A stretch of 64,000 nucleotides of DNA from Cladocopium goreaui (Eukaryota; Sar; Dinophyceae; Suessiales; Symbiodiniaceae): positions 155,050 to 219,049 of the forward strand of contig CAMXCT020000253.1 in the NCBI GenBank assembly GCA_947184155.2, read 5' to 3'. The first letter of the stretch is position 1. Each line of letters begins with the position of its first letter. Below are positions 12,321-24,700 of the stretch, piece after piece. The notes under the pieces are model-generated. The model was not told where the DNA came from and searched no databases. It worked only from the letters and a program-made list of their open reading frames with translations. A program made the position numbers and the translations under genes.

Positions 12321-14200
12321 TTAGCGAAGCTCTAAGGCCAACATGGCACACAACAAGAACACCCCAACGCACGGTGTATGCATCCCATTGCCAGCCATGC
12401 GAACCACCGTCCGCTCCGATGCATCTCCCGTGTCGAGGCGTGGTGCTCCGCACAGCTGCGACTGTGCAGGCGTCACGGGCACAACTTGGGAAGCGAGACA
12501 CTCATCGGCTGTCAGAAATCTGCGATGCACCTCTGGGGAAACCATAGGATGGGGCAACATCATATAGACTTTTGGAATCTTTTGGATATTGAACCCCTAC
12601 ATTACATGAATATAACACAAAACAAACATTTGCACCCAATCACCTTGGACCACAAATACCCTGAATTTGTTGTCAATGTAGGCAGCGACCCATCCACACA
12701 ATTTGTGCGGCCACGGCCAGTCCTGACCAGTTGCATTAAATCTGCCACCTCCCAGGGCTTCTCCAACTTCTCATAGTGCTCCAGGTTGGTGGCCTCAAGT
12801 GTGGCATATCGGAAACGGTTGGAAACTGTGGGTACCATTACAACTAACTTTTTACTGAACTTGATTTGTATGGGGGTGAAGTAACTTATCAAAACTCTTT
12901 GTGCTATCATGTGCTATCAAAAGGCCACTGATGGAGTCAATGTTGGCTGGGGGAGTTTTCGCCAGAAGTAGTCTTTCGCAACCATCATGGGACGAGCTTT
13001 CAAAGCTTCCACTGTCTTCATGAGTGGAAAGTTCACATCCAGCTTGATTCTATCACGTCTCCAGCACAACGCATAGTGACGGGCCCTCGAAGTTCCAAAC
13101 CCGAAACAACGTGGGTCAATCACCATAGCAAGGCAGCTCCAAGACGGTCCAAGTTCATGTGCTACCACAGCTTGCATATCATATTCAGGAACATTTTCTA
13201 AAATCAGTACATCAGCACACGAAGGTACAACATCCTTGTAGTACTTTTTGTGAACCTGGTACTTGGGGTCCTTGTCCTTGAGACCCTTTCCCATGTTTGA
13301 GAAGGGCTGACAAGGTGCACCTCACAGGGGGTCAGTTTGTTACCCAAAGTTATTCAACATGATATCATATAAATATATTACATAAGTATCATAGTCAAGA
13401 AGATTAGACACCATGAAGATTTTTCGTCCCCGAACGCCCGAATCAGGCCTGCTATGTTCAGCCGGATTCCTCAGAGGGAAAATGATCAAGAGACAGCTGA
13501 GTGGATGAACAGGCAAGACCTCAAATGATAAAATGGTAGGGTCCTATCTCTGGTTAAAAAAGCTTGTACTTGAAAGAGCTGAGTTTCTGCCATTCTTTGG
13601 CACTGCGCATGGGCATGCTTGATTGTGGGTAGTGCAGTGGGAGTACTTCTTACCGTAGCCCAAGTGCATGATATCATCAAACACACAGATTCCATGTGTG
13701 CGTTTGAGCACATCTTGGCAATGCTGATCTTTCTCACATGCCCACAGTGTTCGCATGAACGCACACTCGCTCTCCACTTGGGTGAACCGCGACTTCGAGG
13801 TGAACCTTCGAGCTGCATAGTCCAAGCTCTTCATTGCCTCAGAGTATGAGAGAAAGGCTGATGGAACCTTGTTAGGGTGGCTGTTAAGCAGTGAGTGTTA
13901 CCATATTTATTATCTCATGGTGTGTTGAAAAGCTGCTGCATCATATATTGAAACACTGACTCATTTAGACATTTGCTGGGTTCGCTACCGTTTCAGCGCA
14001 ACCGATGCCACTGAAGCATGTTGTGACATCCACCTTCCACTGTGCAAGTTTCTGTGTGACTCTCTCCTTTCCATAGAAATTGGCTACCCTCTCCAAGAAG
14101 TCGGTGGCCCATCGAAACATCTCTAAAGGCTTTCGGGGCCCACTAGGATCAGTTCCAGACGGCTTCGTGAGAGAGGTCTTTGGATAGCATTTCCTCACCA
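12321..14200 (-). CDS. C5 cytosine DNA methyltransferase exons (C-terminal part of gene A)
   Basis: Five exons carry the C5-DNMT motifs in the normal order. Exon about 14200-13985 has motif I (TTCFSGIGCAETV), the S-adenosylmethionine site. Exon about 13862-13655 has WACEKDQHCQ (motif II) and VFDDI (motif III). Exon about 13322-12945 has motif IV GAPCQPFSNMG, with the catalytic Cys codon at 13312-13310, then motif VI LILENVPEY and motif VIII (SRARHYALCW). Exon about 12832-12640 has CVDGSLPTLTTNSGYLW (before motif IX-X). Exon about 12548-12321 has RRFLTADECLASQ and motif X-like AGNGMHTPCVGVFLL, then stop. All catalytic residues I can check are present, so the enzyme could be active. It would transfer a methyl group to C5 of cytosine in DNA. 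It has introns, unlike the retrotransposon DNMT at 58.6-59.7 kb, and its motif I and IV sequences differ from that copy. Confidence 0.75.
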
Positions 14201-17200
14201 AGACACAAGTTGAGGATTTTAGCCATTATGTTTGATTGATGAACCTAGGTTTCAAGCAACCATTATAGTTGGTGTCCTGTTATCGGTGAATGTTTTTTTC
14301 TCCTTCTTCTTGTCCTTCAAAGTAGCCTTTTTCACAGACCTGCCAAAATCACGCAAGGAGAGTCCAAACTCTCATGGGTTGACTCCTTTTCAAGCCTTGT
14401 AGGCGAAGTGAGAATCATTTTCAACGCTGACTTCAAAGATGCCATTCAGGTCCTCAGCCGAGCGGGATAGTGAGACAAGTATATGTTTGGGGAAGACTTC
14501 ACAGATTGGTTGAGAATCCTGTCATTTTCAATAATTCTGAATCAATTTGATATTGTATGCATTCGAGACTCAGTAGTAGATCAAAGGAGCCGTTGGTGAA
14601 ACGCACAGAGCCAACAAAAAAGAAATCTTCCAAACAGCATCAAGCGTAATATATTTTTTTGGATCCGATGTTACAAGACTGATCATGAAAGATGTCGCAT
14701 GCATTTGCCATCAGTTTGAGACACGTGATTGTTTTTCCCCCATTTCAGCGTCGCTTCACTGAATTGCGAAAAGGTCAGCCACGCCTGCTGTGACATGAGC
14801 TGCTAATTGCAGTAGCCTAACCTCAGAGTCCATATTGGGTTCCTCGAGGATGCGGTGAGCCTGCAGCGGTGCAACATAGTTGATCAGTTCTTGTTGATGT
14901 TGAAAAGAATTCAATTCAAGGTTTTGGTATTGCCTAGCCTGGAGGATGACCTTTTCAGCTTTGGCTGCTCGCCTCTGGGCCTTTGCAACCGAATGGAGTC
15001 ACAATGATTCCAATCTTGTTGGAACTCAAGCTGGACACTTTTGAACGTATTTAAGACTCAATTGCCTGCTGTTGCCCATTGTGTTCATTGCGTTCAGCTT
15101 TTTCTAGATGCTAGGAATCCAGCAAGCACATCCACCTCAGAAAACCAAAACAACCATATTGCGGAGTAACTGCTGAATCACTTTCTTTTTGCGAATTCGT
15201 TTCTAACTTTGCTGAGCCAATCACGCAAAGTGTAGTGTGGCCCATCGTCATGGTTACCCCAACATGACTGGTCTCCTGTTTGCAGACAAAGCTGCACGAT
15301 AGTAGGAACAACATGTGTTGGTAAATTACATAGTGCCACTCCTTCGTTCCCAATATCTTCGATCTCTTTGTGCCGGAATCATCACCATCATCCTGGTCAA
15401 GTTGATTTGGACAGATTTGAACCACATATATCACTGAACATTGCAAACGGGTTCTCATGGGTTCTCCTTTAGACTTGGTGGTTCAGAGCTCAGCTCGTCC
15501 AGGGAAACCTTGTAATTTCAAAAAGTGTGGGGGCTTGCAGATTTGAATTAGAGAGATCTATGCAATATGATCAACTATAGAGATAGTATTACATACCATC
15601 AAAGAGTAGGGTCCTAAACCCTGAGGATGCTGAGAAGGAGGCAGGTTTGTCATCCTCAGATTCGTCACGTTCGGTCGGTGAGTCCTGGCATCGTGGCCGA
15701 GCGAGGGTGACAGAATATTTTTTGTGAAACTTAGCATGTTTGTAGGGGATGCCTAACTCCTGCCTTGTCACTGTCCCAATAGTCTGATGGAGGTTGGGCA
15801 TCAGTCCAATGTTGGGGGTCCACTGAAGAATAATATTCAGCCTGTCAAGGGTTGAAGACTTTGTTTGTCATCAAGAGTAGAGTAAAGTGAACTGAGATGG
15901 CATCAGCTGCACCTCTCGTCTGAGCCTTTTAGCCTTCCTGCGGCCAGAGCGTATCAGAGTGGATGAATCAGCAAAGTGGGGGCACACAAAAACAATAATT
16001 ATAATAATACTCTTTCGGTGTCCTGTCGCTATCCATGACTGACGAATATACCCCAAATGGCTGTGGTTGAAACGGCTTTGGTTTGAACCAAAGGAAATCA
16101 GGACATTGAAGTATTTTTTTGAAGCCCTTTGCATTCATCCAATCTGATTTATTCTTGGACGTTTGCTGGTTTGCAACATCTGCAACGTTTCTTTACCGTC
16201 GGTGAAGTCTGGCATTAAACCTCATTTGAGGTAGTAACCTTTGCATTGGTCTGCAATGGTTGGGGTCAAAAGCTTGCAAAAGATCTATATCAGAGCGAAC
16301 CCTTGTGGATTGCCATGGTAAGGTGCAAACAGGATCAGGAACAGCATTCCTAGAAGTCATTTTCAAAAGGAAATTCACCGTTCTCTCAGTTGATTCAACT
16401 GGATCGGATTCCATTAAGAATGTTGCAAGATCCAACAATTTCTTACGGCGGTCTTCATCAAACACCTTCAAGGACCTAGGCACCATTGGAATTGCTCCCA
16501 TTAGTCCAAGAAAGCAGTGTGGAAAGATGACCACAGGCTCCTGCAGTCTAAGTTCTGAACATCATTGCTGAATGTGATGCGAGTCTTTGATTTCAAACAT
16601 GTCATACTAAATGAACCTTGTTGCAACATGCTCATGCAAGGCAATTCAGTCCTGACTCAAATGGGGATCGCAAGCATACCGCTTCACTAAGCAGATTACG
16701 TCGCTTGGATCCTCACCCCAATGATTCCGACCAGGGCCTTGTGCCACCACACCGACGTCAGCTGGTGCATCTGGCAGGGGGCTGCAATAGGATGGGGATT
16801 ACAACAATCCAAATGTGTTCATGTTAGCATCCCCGAACAATTCAAGTAGTTCAACATAGTATGATAGCCTCTTCGTCGAAGAAACATGAATGAATGGGCT
16901 CCCGTAGAGTCGTCTTTCAGGCCACCGGCTAGGGTGACTGGAGCTTTTTGTAGCCTTGGCTTCAAGTCCAATCACAGAAACACAAAGTTACTTTTTTCAA
17001 TTGATTTGTCTTACATGATCTTGCTGTTCCATGTGAATTTCATTCAGGGACAAACCATGACACACCTATTTGTCACCAAAGAACCACTCTTTCCAGGGCC
17101 TCACTGTTCGAAGCACCTCGACACTAATCTGCGCAGCCCCCAGCCACTTCTTGAGCTCGAGTTTCTCCAAAATGACTCGGAGTTTCCTGGCTGCGCGAAA

Positions 17201-20200
17201 GCTGGATGAAAAAATGGTTTCATATACTGTGGGTGTGGGGTGTGTGACATCCTGGGAAAAGTGTTCACATTTAATAAAACAAGTTACTCACAGATGTCGT
17301 CATCATCCGCCATGATGTCGATCCATCTAATGGAGCGAGATATAAGACCATATATCTGATCTTAGTGCATCAGGTGATGGAATACACCCAAGGAACTTTG
17401 GAGAAATCAAACACTAACTGTCAGTTCTGAGCAATGTAATTGTGCTTTCAAACCAGGCTACCCAAACTGCCATGTGTATGGCCAACTCTGGCCATACACA
17501 CGCCAGTCATGTCGAGGCCTTTTTGAAGAAGCAACCAGCACAACCACTTCAAGAAGCTGTTGTTTTTGCACTCCTTGACAGTATTGTCAACCTTAGCTTT
17601 TGATGATTCAAACAAAGTAGACCCGTTGTTCACTATAGGCTGTCAAATCCCCAGAAATATAATATGTTTCTACAAGAAAAACATTTTGAAAACCTCTTGC
17701 AACCAGGAAACCCAGCATAGAATTCTACGGGGTGGTTGTTTACCCTTTTCCCTACACACCTTGTACATTTGCTCCAAGTCCTGTGATAAACACTCGATCA
17801 CCATTGCTGCATCTCCTGATTGTCGTACGTCAATCACGTGCAGGGTAAGGAGAATTGAATGCAACCAGCATCCCTGAATCTTTACTCGAGGTCGTTCATA
17901 CTTGGCCATGCTCTTGGTGGTCACCCCTCCACGGCATCGTGGTATACAAAATTTCGCTTGGTCCATTCCGTCCTTAAGATGCCAACATGGTGAACTTGCT
18001 GACACTACGATGGAAAAAGTGAGGCACATAATATGCAAGAACAAGCGCACCCCCTTTTCAATGCAAACAAGTCTCTGTATGGATGAACAGGCAAGCAGAA
18101 TCAGAACTAAAAGGGTCTGAAGCCTCAAGCAGCCAAGAAGGGCCCCCAATAAAAGTACAACTAACACATGTCCTTACTCTCAAACTCTCCCAATATTCCT
18201 AATTGCCTTCATCCCTCCCCCCCAGCCTCAAAAAACGTCTCCAGGTGTCTGTCTTCTGTCACTGCTTGAATGTGAGCCTTGTACTGTCGTGCTATCTCAA
18301 ATTTGTCGAGGGCATCCTGGGCGTGACGGTTCTTAACAATATATTATATTGGCCTAATGTTGTGTCATGCTACTTTGCATTCTTGCTGAAACTACTTCAG
18401 TTAGGTGTCTCGGGAATCATGGAAGGCATCCTTGTATGCTTGGCAGTCATCACATGTAGGGAAGTTTGTAGGAGCTGCAAAACGGATCAGGTTACACCAT
18501 TTCATCCGATATCTTCGTGCAAAGTGGGAGTACCTTGGGGCACAAAACGAAACAGGATTTCACGATTTTGAATTTGAAAAACAAATCAATCATATCCAAC
18601 CGCAACTCTGAACACAAAACTGGGTGTGAGACTTATTAATGAGCCTAGGAACGAACTCTTACCAGAGAACTGACAATACAACATACGAAGGCTACCAGGC
18701 GGTAGGTACCGGGTAGGTAAGTCGCTCACTGACAGCCCATTGTTTGTCTCCACGAGCCTAGGATTCGCTCACATGCTTTGCTAAGATACTGCCCGTCTCT
18801 TGTGTTGATGATTTTTGATAAAAATAAAACTAACAGCACTAGGATCATGACCGTGTCCACAGCCGTTTGCTGCCCATGATATGCAACTTCAACTCAATAT
18901 CTGACTCGATCGATTCCGCAGGAACAGTTTCTTCCAACTCATCCCCAGGCTCAGAATCCGATTGTCCTAAGCTCTCATGAACTTCTAAAGGAAGAAAATG
19001 CAAAATGCAAAAACATTGTTTGAAGACTGAGCCACATCTAGCTTGTCATTTTGAAGTCTTTGAAGATAAGCTACCATCGTTTACATCCGAAGTATGGCCC
19101 AAAGAGGCAACCAGCGTTCCAAACCCAGAACCTTGTTTTGCAGACTCCCTCAATCGAGCTGCCCTTTTGAACCTCAGCAAGCTAAGGCCCCTTTTACAAT
19201 GGATGAACATCAGCAGTAACAGTAAAAACCTACTATATAATATCTTATCTTTCATGAAAACTTCCAAGTTTACACCGAAGCACTGGGTGGGAAGCATTCC
19301 AGCTTGATTGATATAGACTTCCAGGAAAAAGATGTCAATTTGCCGATATCCCAGTGGAGCCCTTTTTTTGTCCTTATTGCATGTCAAAGCTCGGTGCGCT
19401 GTGTTTAGTCTTTTTTGTTTGAAACCCAAAATTAAAATCCAAGTCCCACAACACTTTGAAATTATAAGACTAAGTTTCAGCCCCAAACCGTCCAAACCTT
19501 TGATCCAAATGCCCAGACGATGCTGTCCCAAAGCGCTGTGGTCGGCACCCCAAGAGCGTAGCAAGGCAATGCCGCGACACACGTTGGCCTAGAAAATGCC
19601 AGGTTCGATTGCCCTTCTGCGTCCCATCCATCACCGAAGCAATCTCAGTCACGAGCATGGGTGTGGCTCTCAAGGTAAGACAAAGGGAAAAATACATATT
19701 TTGACTACATCAGTAAACCCTTCTCTGACATGATTTGTAACCTTGTTCAGTCGGTATACCCCACTAAGGTTTGGTCAAGCGCATCTTGAGCAGGCTTTTC
19801 AAGACCCCAGAACATCTCCAAAAATTGCATGATCTCGTTCTCCAAAGGCTTGAAGCGTTTGAAACAACTTGCACGTGGACAATGACACACCGCCCTGGTA
19901 AGTACACCTTTGACTCTTGAAGGATCAGCTCCGTTCTCTGAGTGCCTCATGATCAGTCAGATTGGATTGGAAAAAAAGTTAACACTTAAGGGCCTACTTC
20001 ATTGAGATCCTTTCCAAAAACCAAAATCAAACGTAAACAAACTCAATTCAGTTGTGGTACTTTACCCTTTGCGTTGGATTGGCAAACATCTTCCTCTTCG
20101 TGCTATCATAGTTCGGTCTTTTTCTGGGGGCTTCTGGCTGTACTTTGAAACTTGTCGATGCCAAATGGGTGCCCTTGAACTCCCTAAGTTTCTTCATTGA

Positions 20201-20392
20201 AAAGTCTACCAGTGAAACCGCTGCACATTTGGATGAAGATTCCTGGGGAGCCAATGATCCCAGAAACAGTCTCCTCTCATTCAATGCCTCTCCATCTTCA
20301 CCATTGCCGCTGCCCCCCGCACGGAGAGTCTTGCCTTTGGCAACCCCCCTTTGCTGAGCAAGTTTCTGAAAAAAAGCCTTACGATCGGCCAT
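12321..20392 (-). CDS. Gene A: dinoflagellate-type multi-exon protein with C-terminal DNMT
   Basis: The start ATG at 20392 opens an exon beginning MADRKAFFQKLAQQRG (to about 20069). Then follow exons near 19895-19750 (CHCPRASCFKRFKPLENEI), 19600-19460 (WHFLGQRVSRHCLATLLG), 18975-18840, 18100-17720, 17633-17460 (KVDNTVKECKNNSFLKWLCW), 17220-17085, 16990-16880, 16800-16640 (PSDVICLVKRYACDPHLSQ), 16540-16220, 15830-15600, 15430-15325, 15310-15175, 14985-14765 and 14480-14290, then the methyltransferase exons below 14200. From memory, the first half resembles a large uncharacterised protein family expanded in dinoflagellates (a DNT-x-x-E-x-K-NN block followed by GHTH). This needs a database search. 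I see no clear stop or start between that half and the DNMT part, but the two could be neighbouring genes. Candidate introns use GT or GC donors. Function of the first half: unknown. Confidence 0.5.
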
Positions 20393-20564
20393 TGAACCCA
20401 AAGGGCTAGTGGGCACACATACCCAACCCTGTTGTCTCAACCAAACCACTCCCAACCTGTCACCACTGGTCTGCGCACACATGCACACACCCCTTCCCAC
20501 TAACAACTTAACAGAAACAGGGATCAATTAAAATGGAATGGGGATCATTTACAACGAAATCTAC

Positions 20565-20888
20565 TTATATATATATATAATATATATATATATATAATGT
20601 ATATATATAATGTATATATATAATGTGTATATATATAATGTATATATATATAATGTATATATATAATTTGTATATATATAATGTATATATATAATGTGTA
20701 TATATATATAATGTATATATATATATAATGTGTATATATATAATGTATATATATAATGTGTATATATATATAATGTATATATATATATATAATGTGTATA
20801 TATATATAATGTATATATATATAATGTGTATATATATATATAATGTATATATATATAATGTGTATATATATAATGTGTGTATATACAT
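20565..20888. repeat. TATATAATG-type microsatellite array
   Basis: About 320 bp built from TATATATA runs punctuated by AATG, with TG sometimes inserted. It lies just upstream of gene A's start codon. Long open frames here only reflect the repeat. Confidence 0.9.
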
Positions 20889-21126
20889 GTAGAATGTTTC
20901 CCAGTGTCTGTTGGATTTCCTTCCACTTATATGTTTAAACTATTGTTTTCATGATGTTGTATCTCATCCCCACAATTGCTAAGTGTTGTTGCAGTTTTAT
21001 TGTTCATGATATCCCAGTGTTGTGTAGATAACTTCCATTTCCCTTGCTAAAACCATCATTCTCGTAGCTACACCTCACCTGTTACTGATCAAAGTTCCAT
21101 GCCACAAAAAGCCGCGCTGCAGCGAG

Positions 21127-21692
21127 TCAAGTGTCTCCTGCGCCATGTTTTGCGCCCCTCAGGAAGTTCCCAGCATATCTGGACCTGACAGCGACTCACC
21201 CTCTGGGTGACCCATTCAAGGGGGTACCACAAAAATGGATGGCTTACCCTCTGGTAATTAAACATAGCTATGGAAAATCACAATTTTTAGTGGGAAAACT
21301 CACTGTAAATTGCCATTTTCAATAGCTATGTTAAATTACCAGAGGGTATAATGGAAAATCCCAAACAAAAGTGGATGATTTGGGGGTACCCCTATTTTAA
21401 GAAACCCCCCATATTGAGAATAACTAGTTTTAGTCGGACCTAAGCGGATGCATCTACCGTAAATCTATATGGTAAAATATAATGATAAGAATTAACTATG
21501 AAAATGGCAACACACTACTCCCAAAAAATAGAACTATACTTAACTATAACTATAACTACAACTCGCAAAAAATATGGTGGTGTACCTATAAATCCAAGTA
21601 ATCACGTGAAATCCGTACGCAATCCTTGTTGTACAAATGAAAGTCAATCCGTATATAGCACCATACACTCTACAATATCAGGAAGTATACAC

Positions 21693-21728
<36 letters not shown>

Positions 21729-24700
21729 ACATGTATGTCATACAAATTCAACATTCTATACGTGTTATACATTTACACATATTACACATGAGCCATGTTC
21801 TAAATGTCTTACATCCTGGATCCTCCTGGCACCAAATAAGGAAATGCTTACGCCACACCCTTACAAGGGGCCCCTTGCTTAACATGAACACAAGGGTTTA
21901 GAACGTGGTTCACATGTTCATATGGTTTCTACATTTCATCTTATACATAGTATTTATTATATTACACATATTATTCATGTTCTTCAATTTATTCACATTA
22001 TACATATTATAGATATCACACATGCTACACATATTATACATGTTATACCTCTGCATGCTTGTGTAAATTCGAAACACCAACCCCCAGTCGCAACGTGCAA
22101 CGTGCACCGGGCTCCCCAAGCGAGTCAGTCCATGTGGCTTCACCTTAGCAGGTCGGTAACCTTGCGGCAAAAGTAGCTGACACTTTTAGGGGAAGTTTGA
22201 TCCAACATTTGATGGAGAGCAATGGGAATATGAATCTATATATATATAGTAATAGTTTTAGATATATTACTATAATAATTATTATTATTGTATATATATA
22301 TATATTATATATATATATATATTTATTATTACTGGGAAGACGAGAGCAACTTCAGGGGAGACGAGACAAGAAACGACATGAACCCAGTATCATTATGCTT
22401 ATCATAATATATATATATATGTTTTTTGATGTTTTTTGTATAAATGGGTGATTTAGGGAAGGGGTTAATGGTGATCTGCCATCCGGTAATTTAACGTGGC
22501 TTGCTGGAAAATCCACCAGCAATAGTCCGTTGTTATTCCAGCTAGAAGCTTCCTAGCCACGTTTGATTACAGGAAGGTCTCTTTTGATGGATTATCTTCT
22601 TAGTTTCCCTTTGGAATTTTTGGATGGGACATGATGGGACAATGTTTGATGGGAAAATGTTGGCAATGTTTAATGATTATAATGCTTGCCAACAGAAAGG
22701 AAGCATACAAAAAAAACACTCCCTGGTTGGTGGTTTCAACCCCTCTGAAAAATATTAGTCAAACGGGAGTATTATTCCCAATATATGGAAAAAACAAGTT
22801 CCAAACCACCAACCAGATATCTCATTAACCATTATTAACCATCATTAACCATCATTAACCATCATTAACCATTAATATCCCTTAATATCCCATTGGTTAC
22901 AGAAAAAACAACTCCATTTTCAGACCCATGTTGGAATGCGCCTCCAGAGAAGCTGATGTGGATACGTTTGGTCCAAACCCTAAGCACGTCCAAGTGTGGG
23001 GATGCCTGCCGTTTAACGCAGAAAATGAGGAATGGGGAACCATCAATGCCACTCATTTCATAAGAGGTACCCTGACTAAAGAAATTAACAGAAAGGCCGA
23101 GATCAAGACAAAGCATACCTTTCATGTAGAAACGTATCATGTATTCAATGTTGATCAAATTCAGCCAAACAACTCCCCAAATTTGTGTGTTTTGGGAGCG
23201 AAAAGCAAACATTTTGTTTATATGTGTATCTGTATGTATATACTGTAAACATGTATATGTGTGTATATTGGTGTATATTTGTGTATATCTACATATCTAC
23301 CTATCGATCTCTCTGTCTATCTGCCTGTCGATCTAAGTATCTGTCCATCTATCTGTATATTTGTATTTGCCTCCAGCCATGTTGAGTCTCTAAAGCATCA
23401 TTCAATGGATTGGTTTAAGGGAAAATCTACAGGAAACCATGGATTTTCCCATTAAATATGAGTTTTTCCTGTAACTTTTCCCTTAAACCAATCCATTGAA
23501 TCATGTTGAATGACCTTCTTCTGACTATGAAATGGCCTTTGCATTCAATCCAAGATGCAAAAGCCGACGCTTTTCGCACTAAAATGTCATGGCAAAGGAA
23601 GTCACAGGAAGGGCCCCCGAGTGATATCTCAAGGTGGACACAGCTTCCAAAATGGGGATCTAAAATGGTTAATATCCATTCATAGTCAGTAATAGTGGGA
23701 TGATATCAAGTTACGCTCTGGTAATCAAACATGGTTTGCTCGAAAATCCTGAATCATAGATGCTTTTCCCAGCTAGCAATTTTTCATTATCGGAGGATAT
23801 AGCCTCATCTAACTAGTTTGATATATCCATGAAATGAAATCACACCCGACTTGCCGTGGCGCAAAAAGAAATTGACCACCATCGCTTCGTTTTGCGACCC
23901 ATTCCAATTCTACCCCAGGAAAGCAACAATAAAAAATGACCAACCAATAGTGCCTTGTGCAAGACTTATATAATTGTTCACGTCTACATACTTTTACTAT
24001 CTTCTACTTGGATTATAAATAATCATAAATAATCTGCGTAAACAACCATTTTCGAAACTGAAAACTACCTAGACCTAGACCTTCCTAGCGACACATACCG
24101 TTGGTAGCCATCAACATATCTAGACATGCTGTTTTCAATGGCCATGACTCAGGAACCGATTCATTGGAGATACCTACCATATATAAGGCCTATATAAGGC
24201 CTATGTAAGGCCTATGTACCCGGCCTGGTAAACGTTTACATAACTATGGAACATCACCATTTTTAATGGGAAAACTCACTATAAATGGCCATTTTCAATA
24301 GCTATGTTAGTCATTGCCAGAGGGTAAGGGAAGATGGCCTTCTATGGTACAGTACCTTCATAGGATCCTGAAGATCTCCCGTTGACGTTTGGTCAGATGC
24401 TGACGAAGTTGCCAAGACCTCCAGGTTGGTCATCCATCCATTCACCTCGCCAGGTAAGGAACTGAAGGATCCGTCATGAAATCCACAGTAGAATATAGAT
24501 CTATATATATATATAAATGGATATATCATGGATATAAATTAATGGGATTATATATATATGATATATGAGATTTATATATATATATATCCTAGAATGGGAT
24601 AGATATGGGATTTCATAGATCTATATATAAATGGATATATATATATAATGGAATATAAATATAATGAGATTCTCACTGTATGATATCTACTATAGAGTGG

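Noticed and set aside
16950-16967. Relic of the dinoflagellate spliced leader (GTAGCCTTGGCTTCAAG)
   Set aside because: It resembles the spliced leader end but lacks two bases in the middle and has an extra one; it lies inside a probable exon of gene A. Chance similarity is likely.
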